A stretch of 64,000 bases of DNA from Cladorhizidae sp. MBARI D1340-BT2 (taxonomy: Eukaryota; Porifera; Demospongiae; Poecilosclerida; Cladorhizidae), in contig JAQNBH010000014.1 of the NCBI GenBank assembly GCA_028752905.1, positions 23,686,162 through 23,750,161 of the forward strand, read 5' to 3'. The position numbers and the translations under genes are program-made. The notes below the pieces were generated by a model. That model worked only from the letters and a program-made list of their open reading frames with translations, did no database searches and was not told the DNA's origin. Each line of letters opens with the position of its first letter. The first letter of the stretch is position 1. Positions 11,527 through 23,779 of this stretch are shown one piece after another.

Positions 11527-12118
11527 AGTTGCTATTTCTCCCATCTTCTTCACATTCTCAAGTACATGACTTACCTTGCTTTCCTGCAACTTGGTAGGAT
11601 CCTTCTTCAGTATTCCATACGTCTTGGTCTCCAGCATTCCCATCAGCTTTGAAATGTAACTGTCGTTTGTCATCAGAACTGTTGTCTTCCCCCCTTGTCT
11701 GCTGGTAGGATCATGATTTCTTCCATCTTTCGCAGTTCTCCCAGGGACTTTCTCTGTTCCTTTGTCAAGTTGGCCTTGCTCTTATCAAAATTCCACATAC
11801 TCTTTCTTGAAGATCACGTGCCTTGTTATCCTCCGGCTTCCTGGCCATTTCTTCCACTGCAGCTATGATGTCCATTAAAGGTAAACTCTTTGGAGCATGG
11901 ACAAAGTTAAGACCCAAAGCAAGAACTTCTTCCTGAGTTGAAGAAAGATTCTTCTCTGTCAGATTCACCACCTATCTGTTCATCTTGGTGGGTGCAGCTT
12001 CACTTCTCTCAACCTCCTTCTCTCCAAAAGTGTCTCTAGCTTCTTTTGATGGTTCTGCTTGCATTTGCTGTGGATCTTCTCTGCTACCCCCTACAGATGG
12101 TCTGAATCCTCTGGTCTT
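11527..12118 (-). pseudogene. Penelope-like element: N-terminal part
   Basis: On the - strand, 11971-11765 encodes VVNLTEKNLSSTQEEVLALG and LNFVHAPKSLPLMDIIAAVE, the conserved opening of Penelope-like polyproteins. 11764-11527 continues through TVLMTNDSYISKLMGML and ILKKDPTKLQESKVSHVL towards the RT domain. The reading is broken by frameshifts. It joins the RT part at 8418 once the hAT element and its target duplication are removed. Confidence 0.8.
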
Positions 12119-12127
12119 TGAAAAAAT

Positions 12128-12860
12128 ATGATTATGAATTTTACTGTGTCAGTTGTGAAGATTTATGCAGCCAAGGTCCTTACTGAAGAAGCAGTTCTTG
12201 AAGCTGGTGATGCAATTCACTTGATCAATTTAGACAAGGATGGTATTCTCAGTCCTAATGAATTCTTGAGCATTGGAGATGATACTTGGCTTTATATCCA
12301 AGAACTGGTAGAAGAAATGGACATGAAACCCTTTTTTCAGCTTTAAGGCAGTTTTACTTGGCTACACTTATACAAAATGTTTAAGAAATTTCTTCTGGAG
12401 ACCCAATTCTCAATAACATGGTTGTTCAGCCTGATAAGACAAAATCTTACTCTGTTGCCACAGCAAAAAGGCTTGCAAAATAGTTTCCTCATATTTAATT
12501 AGCTTCTTTGAGGTACTTGCTGAAGAATTTATTGATTTTCTGCTTTCACCAGGAGCTCTTCCTACTCCTAGGTCTTACCAAGATTGCAATGAAAGAGAGA
12601 AATCTTTCCCTGGATATATAATTCTGGTGGGAAGTTGGCAAATTCAAAACAATTTTGTGGCAGTTAAAGTTTCCGAACTTTTCTAAGCTGATGGCTGGAC
12701 CTTGTCTATTCCCTGCTTCAATGCAGACTCTGAATGTAGATTCTCGACAAATCCACACTGACCAAATAGATCACACAACAGTAGTTTCTTTGATGCCTCT
12801 AAAGTCTAACTCTAATAATTGTTCACGAAGTTTGACCAAGACATATTGAACAGATGCAAA
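12128..12860 (+). pseudogene. Second hAT transposase family remnant
   Basis: Encodes, across two or more frames, a block ending SIGDDTWLYIQELVEEMDMKP, then YLATLIQNV, SGDPILNNM, FIDFLLSPGALP and KFPNFSKLMAGPCLFPASM, HTDQIDHTTVVSLMPLK. This order resembles the common invertebrate hAT group in which a 'KPFF..VR.FY..' block precedes '..DFVLSPGDLP' and the dimerisation region. Frameshifts and stops are numerous and no inverted repeats are visible. It belongs to a different subfamily from the element at 8427-11518. Confidence 0.65.
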
Positions 12861-14459
12861 AATGCTACACTTAATACAATAATTATTAAGAAAGAACTAT
12901 TAATTAATACTACACCTTTGTCTATTAAAAGGGTGTGTTTAGTGGGTGTGGAGTACCTTTGGTGTCCCCAAAATTGATTTTGAAGAGTTGGCAACCATGA
13001 CCTGCATTTCAATCAAAGTCATGCTTCAGAATTGTTGTTTAATCCTCCTTCAATGATTTCAAATTTCAAAAAAAATTCTGACCAGAAACATGAAAAATAC
13101 TTGCAGTGGTGGTCTTATAGTAATCATGCAATCACAACAGCATCTCAGATTTTGGGTAAACACTTTATATTAATAAAAGTTCCATGGGTATAACTATGCT
13201 AAAGTTATATGCAGGCAAAGTGGAAGAACTTCGAAATCTGAGTGCCTCAACTGTTCTAGTTGTGGTTCCTGATTGAATATAGTCAGTTGAAATTGTTATC
13301 TGCAGCTAGAGTAAGTCCTACTACACAAAATGAGTTTATTCATTAGAACCTAAAACACGACAAAGAAGGCAAGTATGGGTGCTGAAAATCAATTTTCTTG
13401 TGACTGAAAATCAATTTTCTTGTGACTGAAAATATTTTTTCCAGCACCCATGCTTGATAAACTACTTAGCTAGCAAATATCTTGCTAAACAGAGCTAAAG
13501 TATGGTATATAGTAAGGGAATTTATAAACTGAGTTAGCTCGAAATAGCCAAGTTTTGTCTGCTGATGATGCTGGTTCTAATTCCTATTTTATTGTCCAAC
13601 CCCTCTTGGATGCCCCTCCCCTCTCTCCTCTCAAGTGATATACGTCAAGATGATTAAAGATAACAAAAATTGGTAATACAAGGTATTTTTCACGCACACA
13701 CACACCACTTCTCTTCGGCCAGTGAAGAATTGAGTCATCACCATTTCCAGTATGATAAAGCCAAACTGAGCATTCATGTTAAACTACTGGGTCAGCAGTG
13801 TGTGCACAGAGGCCTGCTTGTTAGTTTGGGAAGAATTCCCTGTGAAATGATCTTTTTAACCATAGTCTATACTATTTCTGGATACCAGATAACTATCCAT
13901 ATTCATACCTGTGGGAGGCTTCCCAGACTAAACCGACAGTGTATATTATATAGCAACTTTATAAGCAGAGTCCTGTTTTCTGCACAAGCAAATTTCATTC
14001 TTACTTGCCCGTATTTCTTCCTCTAGCTAAGTTGTTTTCTTCTACCATTCTTGATTTAATAACCTAAGACAGATGTCCTATTCCAAATTTTTTATGGGTG
14101 AACATTATGGTGAATACAAAAAAGATATGCAGATATATACATAGATACATATGCCATGTGAGGCAATATCAAGTTTTCTGCCAACTTCCTTCTATCTCTT
14201 CTGCTAAAAATGATTGCAAAGCACTGTGTGGTGAGCAAAGGTGCTATAAATAACATCGATTTGAAATTAAGATCACATTGCTCTAAGTATTGCCCAACTA
14301 CAGGCATAGCTACAGGCCTAACACTATACACTGATCTGTAAACAATTGATGTCATCAGATTGGATTGTAATATGGAGAAATGAGCAAGGCAGATAGCTCT
14401 ATATAATAGAATGTTAGTAGTTAGTTTTGCTAGTAAAGTCATTGTATCTCAGCTATTGT
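12861..14459. other. Repeat-poor stretch with one small foldback
   Basis: A hairpin-forming segment lies at 13368-13455: gcaagtatgggtgctg...cagcacccatgcttg, with a 25-bp direct repeat in its loop. Open frames at 13670-14026 (+) and 14092-14442 (-) show no recognised motif. A segment near 14095-14190 (atgggtgaac...atagatacatatgcca) recurs near 38213-38260 and marks a dispersed repeat. Confidence 0.4.
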
Positions 14460-15160
14460 GATAATTTTCATCTTGTTTTCAAATTCAGACTGAACAAGGA
14501 AACTCTGTTAAAGCCAGTTCTTCAATGAATAATTGTTTTTGAATAACCTGAGTAGAAGCTGGATGCGAGTGTGGGGGAGTGGCTTGACAACTGCGCCGAT
14601 AGGAACTGAAAACCTTTGAGGAGAGGTAGTTTAATGTCAAACAAGCTCCACCGTCACTGGGCTACTAGTAGAGACAAATATCAAGTGAAGGCTGCTCATG
14701 TGTTCCTCCGCAAAAATGCCCTCGTCCAGATAGCCCTAGAGGTCGTTGTCAGAGTCGTAACTTGGGGGCCTGTCCATAGGGCTAGGGATAGGGCTAGGGC
14801 TAGGGCTAGCAAGTACTCCACCAAAAAATCTGGGTAAAATGGTAACTACTGAAAACGATTCTACGCCTATTTCATAGTAAAAAGGTAAATGAAGAGGGGA
14901 AATGCCTTGCTTTGCTCGCCAATGATAATTTCCACCTTATCTTCAAATGCAGGTGGATATGTTCTGAACAAGGATACTCTGCAAAAGCCAGTTCTTCAAT
15001 GAATAATTAATGTTAATGTTTTAAACAACCAGTAAAATCCGGAACAAATCTAGAAGATTGATTGGAGTAGGAGGAGCTGGAAGTGAGTGTGGGGGAGTGG
15101 CTTGACAACTGCACTGGTGAGCTGAAAGCTGTTGAGATGTCGTTTGTTCTATGGAATGTC
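14460..15160 (+). repeat. Diverged ~480-bp tandem duplication
   Basis: Two blocks recur in the same order. The first is an agccagttcttcaatgaat block (about 14510 and 14990). The second is gtgggggagtggcttgacaa (about 14570 and 15090), followed by similar 60-bp tails. The spacing is about 480-520 bp. It also holds a short degenerate (GGGCTA)n run near 14780. Confidence 0.7.
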
Positions 15161-15989
15161 TAAGCAGCTCCACTGACAATAGGCTGCAGTACATGGTGAC
15201 TCCTCCCTGTATCAGTGACCCTGGTAGACTATGGATGGAGTGACCTCGTTCTCATTATTCTGAGGAGGTGGTTGGTTTGAGACTAGATTTCAGTGAGCCA
15301 GACATCTGAGGGTTACACTTTAGAGTAGCTAGACCATAATATTTGTCTTACTAAGTAGTGACCTATCTGATATCTGAGGATGGAGTACATTTGAGTAAGA
15401 AAACAATAACCCTAGTGCAGTTACCAACCTCTGGAGTAAGCACCCCCCCCCCCAGTATTTTGTAATCTCCAGGCCCCCCAGTTTGTTGTGACCTCCCCAC
15501 AATTTGTTATGACCTATCCAAGCAGTCTAAGCAGGTATTATAGTCACCAGAAATTGTGCTAGGACACTCTTTGAAACATTCAAAATAAATCGATCAGGAT
15601 TGGAGGTTATGGAACACTTTAGAGATTACCGATCGTGTCTGCATAAAATAAGCTATCTCTCTTATCTATGCGTGCTCACTTGTCCATCTCATGGGATACT
15701 AGCCAGGGTTGAGTGGATTCTTTGTCTAGTGGCTAGCCAGGAGGGTTACTAAATTGTGACCTACCTGAGGATGAGTGTATTTGAGTAAGGAAGCATCTGA
15801 GGATTTCAACTTAGAGTAGCTTGGCTGGGATATTAGACTGTTAGTGGAGCATTTGATGAGGAATCTGTGATCACGTGTTTGAGTTGTAGCAGCGTGTGCA
15901 TTGGAGATGCCCTGTATTTCAGTCACTGTAAGAATGAATTGTTTTCTGGCGCTTCTTCAAAAGTACAGTATATATCTGGTCACACCTTT
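15161..15989. other. Intergenic, no gene seen
   Basis: Contains the phrases 'acctgagg' and 'tttgagtaag' twice (near 15375 and 15770), hinting at another old duplication. No gene is recognised. A C-rich homopolymer run sits at the end. Confidence 0.35.
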
Positions 15990-17345
15990 GAACACCCCCC
16001 CCCTCCCCCCCCCCCCCTTTTTCACTGTATCCTACAATAAGCCAGTGACAAATATTACTCTGTATTGTACAGTAGGTATTTCAATAAAAGCAAACATCTT
16101 TGGAAATTTAATAACCATCTCTGCACCAATCTCCGTGTTATTGGTTAGTGAGGTCTCAAGTCCTACACACTGTAAGTGGTACCTCTCCTCACAATTATTG
16201 TCACACTGAATCATGTTCCCAAATGTTTCTGGCATCTTACAAGAGCAATAAATATCAATAAAGGTATTTACATGGGTAGCGATTTTTTTCATTGAAAATA
16301 CTTGAAAGAATGAATAAATTCGCACTGCTGAAACCAAATAACTGCATTTTGTCTTGCTTGAATTCCATATCTTCTACAGCATCAGCCCTCGCCATGTGGT
16401 ATGCATATGCGACCACAGTCACTTGCAATGATTTTGCACACAAAAATATTGGAAGAAATGAGGTTTCTATTGATTTTTTGTGTGATTTGATGAATGTTTC
16501 TATGAAAGTGCACATGCATACAGAAATCCACAATGCCATAATAATGTGCAAGATCATTTGCTCTTTTCCTGGTAGTGGATTGTTTGCAGATGATTCTCTG
16601 TACACGACTGTCAGCATTGACCAGACTGACAAGAATAATGTTAGACTTGAGGTTACGTAACCGGAAAAGTTTTTTATCCTTTTGTCTGGGCCACTCCATT
16701 TAGGAAACATTTTGTCTCCCTTCCTGCTCTCCTGCTTAGAACTCCTCATGAGGACATGAGAACCAACTTTAAATTTTTTTTTTATGTATACACAAAAATT
16801 TATACATATATACACATAATAATTCTATTATATATTATATACCTCCTTTAACTTCCTCTTTGCATCATAATCCTTTCTTTATCTTGCTTGTGATGAACTT
16901 CTTGGACTTCTGAAAAACAATTTCCTTCAACTTCATCATTTAATGACCAAATCCTTTGAAATCACACTTCCATTTCATTTCCATTTCACCCATAATTATG
17001 ATCTTCCTTTTTTGTCATCTCTATATATCTCCATGAGTAGAGTATATAGTATTTCCATAATGAAATACTCTGTAAATTACATTGCTATTAAAGCAGAATA
17101 AATCATAACAAATCTTTGGTACATCATCTTAAATGGTGTATAACTTGTAGAGTTCTGTTTAGAAGTTCTCATAGATAATAGAATAGGATCCAGGAGTTTA
17201 TCCCAATTGTTTTAGTTGCCATCACATTTGATAGAAATTCTCATTCTCTGTTTGGTTCCTAGAAGTGTTTGTAATTGTGAATTACTCCCATTAACAAATT
17301 CTCAACCTTGATCTGAAATTAGTCTTGTAGCACAGCTAAACCTAC
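15990..17345 (-). pseudogene. Decayed integrase / Ulp1-like protease / PHD element
   Basis: On the - strand, 17345-17030 encodes RLISDQG*EFVN, the D-QG-EFVN block of a DDE integrase core (with a stop), then NWDKLLDPILLSMRTS and TSYTPFKMMYQR, the integrase end. From 16790 comes KKKFKVGSHVLMRSSKQESR and KWSGPD, the integrase C-terminal 'WxGP' module. From 16560 to 16330 comes a segment ending AYAYHMARADAVEDMEFKQD, resembling the end of a Ulp1/C48-like protease. From 16260 comes YCSCKMPETFGNMIQCDNNC and YHLQCVGLE, a PHD-type zinc finger. This order matches KRAB-A domain-containing protein 2-like and Ginger/Gypsy-integrase transposon proteins of invertebrates. Frameshifts and stops make it dead. 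Confidence 0.65.
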
Positions 17346-17949
17346 ACAATTATTGCTCCTATTGCACACCTCCTTTCCTTGAAACTGCCTGGCAGTTGGG
17401 AGTCTAGGGACATTTCAAATGAAATGATTGGGCATACGATCCAGTATCTTGAAAGCATGACAAGCAACTCGAGTGTTCATCTTGCATCAGGAACTAGAAC
17501 AATAATATCTTGAATGATATAATATCACATTCCATGCAGCTGTGGGAAAGTCTTTACATATTGGAGAACAGAGGAAAATAACACGTGGATGTGTGCAGAC
17601 AGGAAAACTAAAGAGGTCTGCCATCGCTAATATTGGAACCAGAATCTTATATTTGATTTTTTGTGAAGTCATCAGACTATTCTGTCACGGACTCCACCCT
17701 CTCGTCATAATTCTCTCGTCATTATTATTCTGTATCGACCTGTATTGTTGTATGTTGTCTAAATTCTTATAACCTGTGAATAATTGAACTTGTCTTGATA
17801 GTTAGGATTGGCTCTCTGTAGAACACAATTCTAACAAATAAGTAACTATTGTTACCAGTCATTTTGGTGATACTGACCATCTATAGGGGGCAATCCAGAA
17901 TTACTTAGCTTATGAACATTTCCAAAACAAGCAATAAATAATCAATTTG
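17346..17949. other. Probable upstream part of the integrase element
   Basis: Weak frames on the - strand may continue the integrase N-terminal region. No motif is clear enough to call, and no terminal repeat is identified. Confidence 0.3.
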
Positions 17950-18070
17950 AATTTTCTCATCGAGTTTCGGCTAGCTTTCATCTGGCCGAAACGTCAAGTG
18001 AAGTTGATTATTGAGAAAGTCATTGTATCTACTTTATGTCAACTGAGAGTTTGCTGAGAAGAATACTCTT
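17950..18070 (+). mobile_element. Penelope-like terminal remnant
   Basis: Shows ggccgaaacgtcaagtgaag, ttgattattgagaaagtcat and atgtcaactgagagtttgc, the ordered words shared with 3496-3615, 7040-7140 and 36630-36725. The CGAAAC block is intact here but the upstream CTGATGA is mutated (tttcatctggccgaaac), so the ribozyme core is incomplete. Confidence 0.5.
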
Positions 18071-18596
18071 ATTTTCAATCTCAGTCAATAGCCAACAAGA
18101 TCAAAACCAACCTAGCTATATAGCAATACTAAGCATTTTTATAATAAAGTGTGTGGAATGGGAAAGGTTGTAAACTTCCAGTGGAACTTGCTATTTTCTC
18201 TTTCATATTATAAACTTTTGTAGTGATGGGTTCATATAGAAAATTATGTAAGTTGAAGGACAGACGCCAAGCACTGGTCGAGCCACAAGTCTCCAGAGAG
18301 ATTTTTTTACCAGTCTCCAGAGGGTCTAACTACAATCTAGTTTGTCTTTAGCAAGTGGACAGCGCTAGTAGAGCCCCTAGTCGCTGACGGAAGAGGTGTC
18401 CCACCTTGAGCCGATAACGAGGATAAGAGGTTCGCCCTGGAAGGTAGGGGGAGGGGTCACAGAATCCTAAGGTCACTGAATACTATTAGGATTAGGTAAC
18501 CGGAGTTACCAACTAGGGGTCACCAGATCCTCCAACGGTACACGTGCGGCGAATTCGTTGTCTCAAAGAAAAGTAGTTGGCAGCAGATTGGGGAGA

Positions 18597-18777
18597 ATGT
18601 CTTCCTCGGTATATTTTTTCTGTGCCTTAATAGTAGGAGTGTTTGCTAGCGATGGTAATTGGCCTGAGCAGTATAGTACTAGCGGGCTTATTCTCCTGCC
18701 TTATGCTAATATCGCGGAACCTTTTACTGCCGTAATAGATATGCCGAACAAGAGGAGTATGCTGGACACTTACAAAG
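18597..18777 (+). CDS. Exon 1 of 26/29 kDa cysteine protease-like gene
   Basis: The start codon at 18597 gives a hydrophobic signal sequence (MSSSVYFFCALIVGVFAS) followed by NWPEQYSTSGLILLPYANIA and EPFTAVIDMPNKRSMLDTYK. This corresponds to the beginning of the secreted 26/29 kDa protease family (papain-like C1A with an extra N-terminal domain; Dictyostelium counting-factor-associated protein D is related). Known members are endolysosomal or secreted proteases that may act in digestion or defence. The exon ends in phase 1 at GTAATT. The matching acceptor lies at 37368, making an 18.6-kb intron. An upstream in-frame TTG at 18558 was not used because it precedes the signal peptide and is not ATG. 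Confidence 0.7.
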
Positions 18778-20207
18778 GTAATTATTGATAATGAACATTT
18801 CTTGGTGACATGCAGAATTGTAGGGGCAAGACTGGCTGGTTGAATTTAGAAGAGTGAGTAAGGATGGAAAGGTGGCATTGCTTTTGGGGAAAGATGTGGA
18901 GGGAGTCAGTGATGGAGGAGGTGGGCGAGTGTGTTATATATTGGGTAGGGAAGTGTTGGCAGAGGAGAAAGAACTGTTGTATGGTGAGCTGAGGAATGAT
19001 CTTTGGTCCCCTCCCGTCCCCCCCTCCTTGAGCAGTGGGACACTCGTAACTTAATATTAATATAGATTGTTATCAGGTTAGTTACTAAATAGTCCCACAC
19101 TGTGCTGTAATATATATGTGATGGCCTTAACAGGCTCAGCAATAGCAAGATTAAATCATTGAGTTACTGCGCGAAGTATTGTGCTGGTGGGTGACTGACT
19201 TGATTCTCTAAGGTGGGTGAGGGAAGGGTTCTAGCGTCTGCTTCTTATCCCCCCCCCACCCCAAACGGATTTGTAGAGACCACTCACTAAACAATTTTTT
19301 TTTGCAGCCCTACTAATTTGTTTACTATCAGTTTCAGAATATCCCAGAGCAGTGAACTAGCAAGGCTATGAATGAAGGTGCATTAGAAAGAGAGGATTAT
19401 AGAACCTACCACTGATTGCACTGGCAGTATAAAATGTTCCATGACCTGCTTATCTGCAAGAAGGAAAACCAACAATCTTTCCCATGTTTACAGCAGGTAA
19501 GATGTCGAGCAGGTTACCTCCTGAACCACCTGAGTTAGAATAAGTGCACATGGTCACGTTCACATTATGATTTTAATCAACAACATGTGCAGCAGAAATA
19601 GAATAAGTAAGAAGTCTTTGTGGATGAGCTACCTACAGACTTGAAGGAGACCTGTGCTGCAGAAGAGAAAGGGTAGAGCTAAGGGAGTCACTGCCATTGA
19701 AGGGTGATGCTCTACAAGCGCTATGGTGGGGTGGGGTGGGATTTCAATTTGGAGTAGTATGCTTGCTAGTACAGTCTATAGCAGCATGTCTTTCTAACAA
19801 AAACTCAACAAACAGTTTCCAGCAGTGATGTCTGATTAGCACTCAAGTCTTTTCTAAACTCAGACGTGCAACTGTACAAGGTCAAAATTCTATTTAATGC
19901 ACATTCACATATGCTCTGAATTGCACCAAATTAATTTGAACCTCTTTTGAAGGCGCATTGGGACAATATTTCTTGTGTGGATGCGGCCAATGACCCTTCA
20001 GTGTGGAGCGCAAGCATACCTTGGATAGCATATAGAAAATCGACCTCCGAGGGCCGAGTCATCACCAAGCACAGTCATGGGGTTTTCCAGCCTGTGCAAG
20101 TGGTTAAAAGTTATCCTAATTTACTTTTGTGTGGTTACTGCTGCCCGCCCTTGGTTACTACATGAGAAGAGCCTACAGAAGTGTGGTGCCTAGTAGGAAG
20201 ATGTGAA
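18778..20207. other. Intron 1, proximal part, no gene seen
   Basis: Unique intronic DNA with C/G homopolymer runs. The open frame at 19947-20165 has no recognised motif. Confidence 0.5.
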
Positions 20208-20212
20208 CTGAA

Positions 20213-20737
20213 AGGGGGACGAAACCATTTTTGTAGTAAAGTGTTAAAAAAACTTGTGGTTACCACTTTATAGCTCCATAGACTCCAGATTTCTAGTACT
20301 CGAGGAAGCCCTACTCTATACGAACGAGTGGTTTCATAAGGCGCTAAAACTTTAAGTACGTGGTCAAGCGCACGTTTGGAAAATGAATTTTACATTTTTC
20401 AACCAGGCGCTTGACACACGTACTTCAGTTTTAGCGCCTAATGAAAGGTGGTAGCTTAGAGTAGGGCTTCTAGCCACTGGTGCTAATTTCAATCTTTAGC
20501 AATCTGGAGATATTTATGTGGCAAAGTCAGGCAATCGGGTTTTGAGGTACCCCCACTTTAGCTCCAGTAACTTAGGTATAGTTGTAGATATGAAACATGT
20601 TTTATTATCAAAAGAGAGAGACCTATCTTTTGAGCTATATACCAAGTCCATAACATGAAGTGTGCAGAATCTATGGAGCTATAAAGTGGTAACCACAAGT
20701 TTTTAAACACTTCATTACAAAAATGGTTTCGTCCCCC
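20213..20737. mobile_element. Foldback element with long inverted arms
   Basis: Ends are AGGGGGACGAAACCATTTTT and the inverted match AAAAATGGTTTCGTCCCCC. The inverted arms continue through taaccactttatagctccat with only small interruptions. A second inverted repeat (gcgctaaaact...agttttagcgcc) surrounds the centre. Both flanks read ctgaa (20208-20212 and 20738-20742), a possible 5-bp target duplication. There is no coding capacity. A partial relative lies at 38331-38660. Confidence 0.75.
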
Positions 20738-20739
20738 CT

Positions 20740-21007
20740 GAAGCCTATCCAGTGTCACATGCACCTAGAACAACCTGTTGTTGGCAAATTGACAAATTTG
20801 TGGTTGTCCAGTGCCTCTCCATGCTACCAGGAATGCTCTCTACCTGGATTCAGAGACCTGTACCTGCAAGAAACAGTTTGTGTCTGCACCAGGGGCATTC
20901 CTTGCTGGAGCTTCCGTTTTCTAGTTGATTGACCCCAAGCACCAATCTCGGTGACCTGCGTCTTAAAACATGCTATTTCTTGGTGCATGTGACCCTGGAT
21001 AGGCTTC
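20740..21007. mobile_element. Small foldback element (268 bp)
   Basis: Begins gaagcctatccagtgtcaca and ends with the inverted form tgtgaccctggataggcttc, giving arms of about 30 bp. It directly abuts the previous foldback element. No coding capacity and no clear target duplication. Confidence 0.65.
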
Positions 21008-21971
21008 AATTGTAGCATTTGACTGCTGACTGATTTTTTTTGTTCTTGTATAAACAATGTGTTGTAGCTATTTGCTTGACAGGGGGAAACCATTCCACAA
21101 CTGTTGCTAGTATTAGAAGCTGTAGTTGATTTAAGAATCAACTCGATTATAGGAAGCAAGCAGAAGTCCCTGTCTACAACAAAACTTACAGCCATGCAAG
21201 AACGTCCCTTTTCCAACGAGTGAAGAGGAGGCACACGGTGTCTCCAGGTGTGCAGCCTTCCTCAGCAAGAGAGCTTCAGGAAACAGCATGATTGACCTGG
21301 GAGACACAATCCAAGGCATAAGTTGTAATTGGCTTCCATTACCATAGAAATATTAAATGAAATGGCCTGCATCCGGTCTAGCCAAAAGTTAAGTTAGTTC
21401 TACTGTTGTATTGTGATTCAGTAGTCTACTAGGCATGGCATGTAAGAGGAGATCAGAAGCTGAGCATGTAGGGTAGGAGGTCTGCATTTGCACGCCATAG
21501 TCGACCTGTATTAACACGATCCCATAAATCAGAAGGCGTCTAGGTGGCACTTGACCCATGGACGCTCGCAAAGGTAGACATGAGTTACTACTCCAATTAT
21601 TGCACACATCTGGGCACATGTTTGAGGAGGTGAGCAATCTCTATTCCCCCCCCCCCCCCAAAAAAAAAACACACCTCTGGCTGTTGCAATTAACATCATG
21701 AGCGGGTCTTTTCCTTGGATTGCTGTTTCTGGAAGCTCCTATGCTGAGGAAGGCTACACAGAGAGACCTCTGCCTACCAGGAATCACTCGGAATCCCTTC
21801 GCTCTTGAGCTGGACGGTGCTCCTGGTTTGGTTTTGTCTGTTGTTGTAAGCACAGTGTAGCAATGCAGAGTGTTTATTTGCTCACATGCCCTCTATGAAC
21901 CCTTAAACATGAACCCATAAACTGCGACTTATTGCATTTGACGAAGATCTAATTTCTGGGGGAAAAGTTAT
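21008..21971. other. Intron 1, no gene seen
   Basis: No recognised domain. A mixed C/A homopolymer tract lies near 21645-21670. Confidence 0.4.
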
Positions 21972-22790
21972 AGATTGCCTATTCAAGTGGTGGAGGGTTA
22001 GCCCCACACCACAGCCAACCCCTCCTCCCCCTCCTTGCTCGAGATTGCCTATTCAAGTGGAGGGTTAGCCCCTCACCACAGCCAGCCCCTCCTCCCCCTC
22101 CTTGCTCCGAGATTCCTACTCAAGTGGAGGGTTAGCCCCACACCACAGCCAACCCCTCCTCCCCCTCCTTGCTCGAGATTGCCTATTCAAGTGGAGGGTT
22201 AGCCCACACCACAGCCAACCCCTCCTCCCCCTCCTTGCTAGAGATTGCTATTCTAGTGGAGGGTTAGCCCCACACCACAGCCAACCCCTCCTCCCCCTCC
22301 TTGCTAGAGATTGCTATTCTAGTGGAGGGTTAGCCCCACACCACAGCCAACCCCTCCTCCCCCTCCTTGCTCGAGATTGCCTATTCAAGTGGAGGGTTAG
22401 CCCACACCACAGCCAACCCCTCCTCCCCCTCCTTGCTAGAGATTGCTATTCAAGTGGAGGGTTAGCCCCTCACCACAGCCAACCCCTCCTCCCCCTCCTT
22501 GCTAGAGATTGCTATTCTAGTGGAGGGTTAGCCCCACATCACAGCCAACCCCTCCTCCCCCTCCTTGCTAGAGATTGCTATTCTAGTGGAGGGTTAGCCC
22601 CACACCACAGCCAACCCCTCCTCCCCCTCCTTGCTCGAGATTGCCTATTCAAGTGGAGGGTTAGCCCACACCACAGCCAACCCCTCCTCCCCCTCCTTGC
22701 TAGAGATTGCTATTCAAGTGGAGGGTTAGCCCCTCACCACAGCCAACCCCTCCTCCCCCTCCTTGCTCGAGATTGCCTATTCAAGTGGAG
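21972..22790 (+). repeat. 66-bp minisatellite (~12 copies)
   Basis: The unit runs from gattgctattcaagtggagg through ttagccccacaccacagcca to cctccccctccttgct. Copies differ by one-base indels and by substitutions (tcaagtgg/tctagtgg; tgctcgag/tgctagag). One frame stays open for 233 codons only because 66 is divisible by three, so it is not called a gene. It lies in intron 1. Confidence 0.95.
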
Positions 22791-23049
22791 TGTTTGGAAC
22801 TAGTCCACAGCTTTCACATTGGGTCTACTGTGAACCAAACCAGCCTTAAGGGGGATGTAACCCATTTTTTTTTGACAAAAAGAGGTTTTTGTGTTTTGTT
22901 GCTTATATAATTGCACAACATCTGTACAAGCTGTCTTTCAAATATGAAGCAATTTGGATGATCCATTGTTGAGTTATGGTGGATTTTATCTTCATGAGTA
23001 AGACCAGTGAAGGGGGGGAGGAGACATCAAAGGGAATTTTTTTATATCA

Positions 23050-23740
23050 ACTTTCTAATTCCATAACTTTTCTCCCCTTTCTTCTATACAGTTAATTTTT
23101 GTTATCAAAGTGTTGCTTCTTCTGTGTGCTTTAAAATGATATGTTGAATGACTCTATAGGACCAGTATCTTAGAAGATACATGCAGAAACATCCAGGTCC
23201 CTCAAAACCTGTACCCTAATTACTGGAACAACTCTAGCTCCATGCCTGTGGCTTGTCACAAGCTCAAACTTGGTTGAGTGGTTTCCTTATGCTCTGAAGC
23301 GTGTAATGGGCAGACTATATTTGGTATGCGCTATACACAGCAAGAGTTAGCGCCTGCCGTATGTGTAAAATAGGGATTTTCCCAGAATAGGGATTTTCCC
23401 AGGGAAAATCCTAATCTAATCAACACGGCACACTCTAACTTTAGCTAGGTATAGCGCATGCCAAATATGGTCTGCCCAATACACGCTTCAGAGCATAAGG
23501 AAACCACTCAACCAAGTTTGAGCTTGTGAAAAGCCACAGGCTTGGAGCTAGAGTTGTTCCAGTAATTAGGGTACAGGTTTGAGGGACCTGGATGTTTCTG
23601 CATGTATCTTCTAAGATAATGGTCCTATGCAGTCATTCAACATATCATTTTAAAGCACACAGAATAAGCAACACTTTGATAACAAAATTAACTGCATAGA
23701 GGTAAGGGGGAAAAAGTTATGGCATTAGAAAGTTGATATA
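23050..23740. repeat. Internal near-perfect palindrome (~290-bp arms)
   Basis: The left arm (23050-23340) and right arm (23450-23740) are reverse complements with few mismatches, centred near 23395. Examples are gagtggtttccttatgctct and the inverted agagcataaggaaaccactc. A third copy of part of the arm lies at 24190-24370. Confidence 0.85.
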
Positions 23741-23779
23741 AATTTATAGTATTGAGGAAGGTGTGTGTCTGTGGTCCAA

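Noticed and set aside
12222..12270. EF-hand-like loop (NLDKDGILSPNEF)
   Set aside because: It fits the calcium-loop pattern, but the surrounding sequence aligns in order with a hAT transposase region, so the match is coincidental.
14775..14812. Telomere-like GGGCTA/GGGATA run
   Set aside because: Too short and irregular, with no TTAGGG phase. It is more likely a local degenerate repeat.
22102..22803. 233-codon open frame
   Set aside because: It is translation of the 66-bp minisatellite, with one-base indels switching frames.
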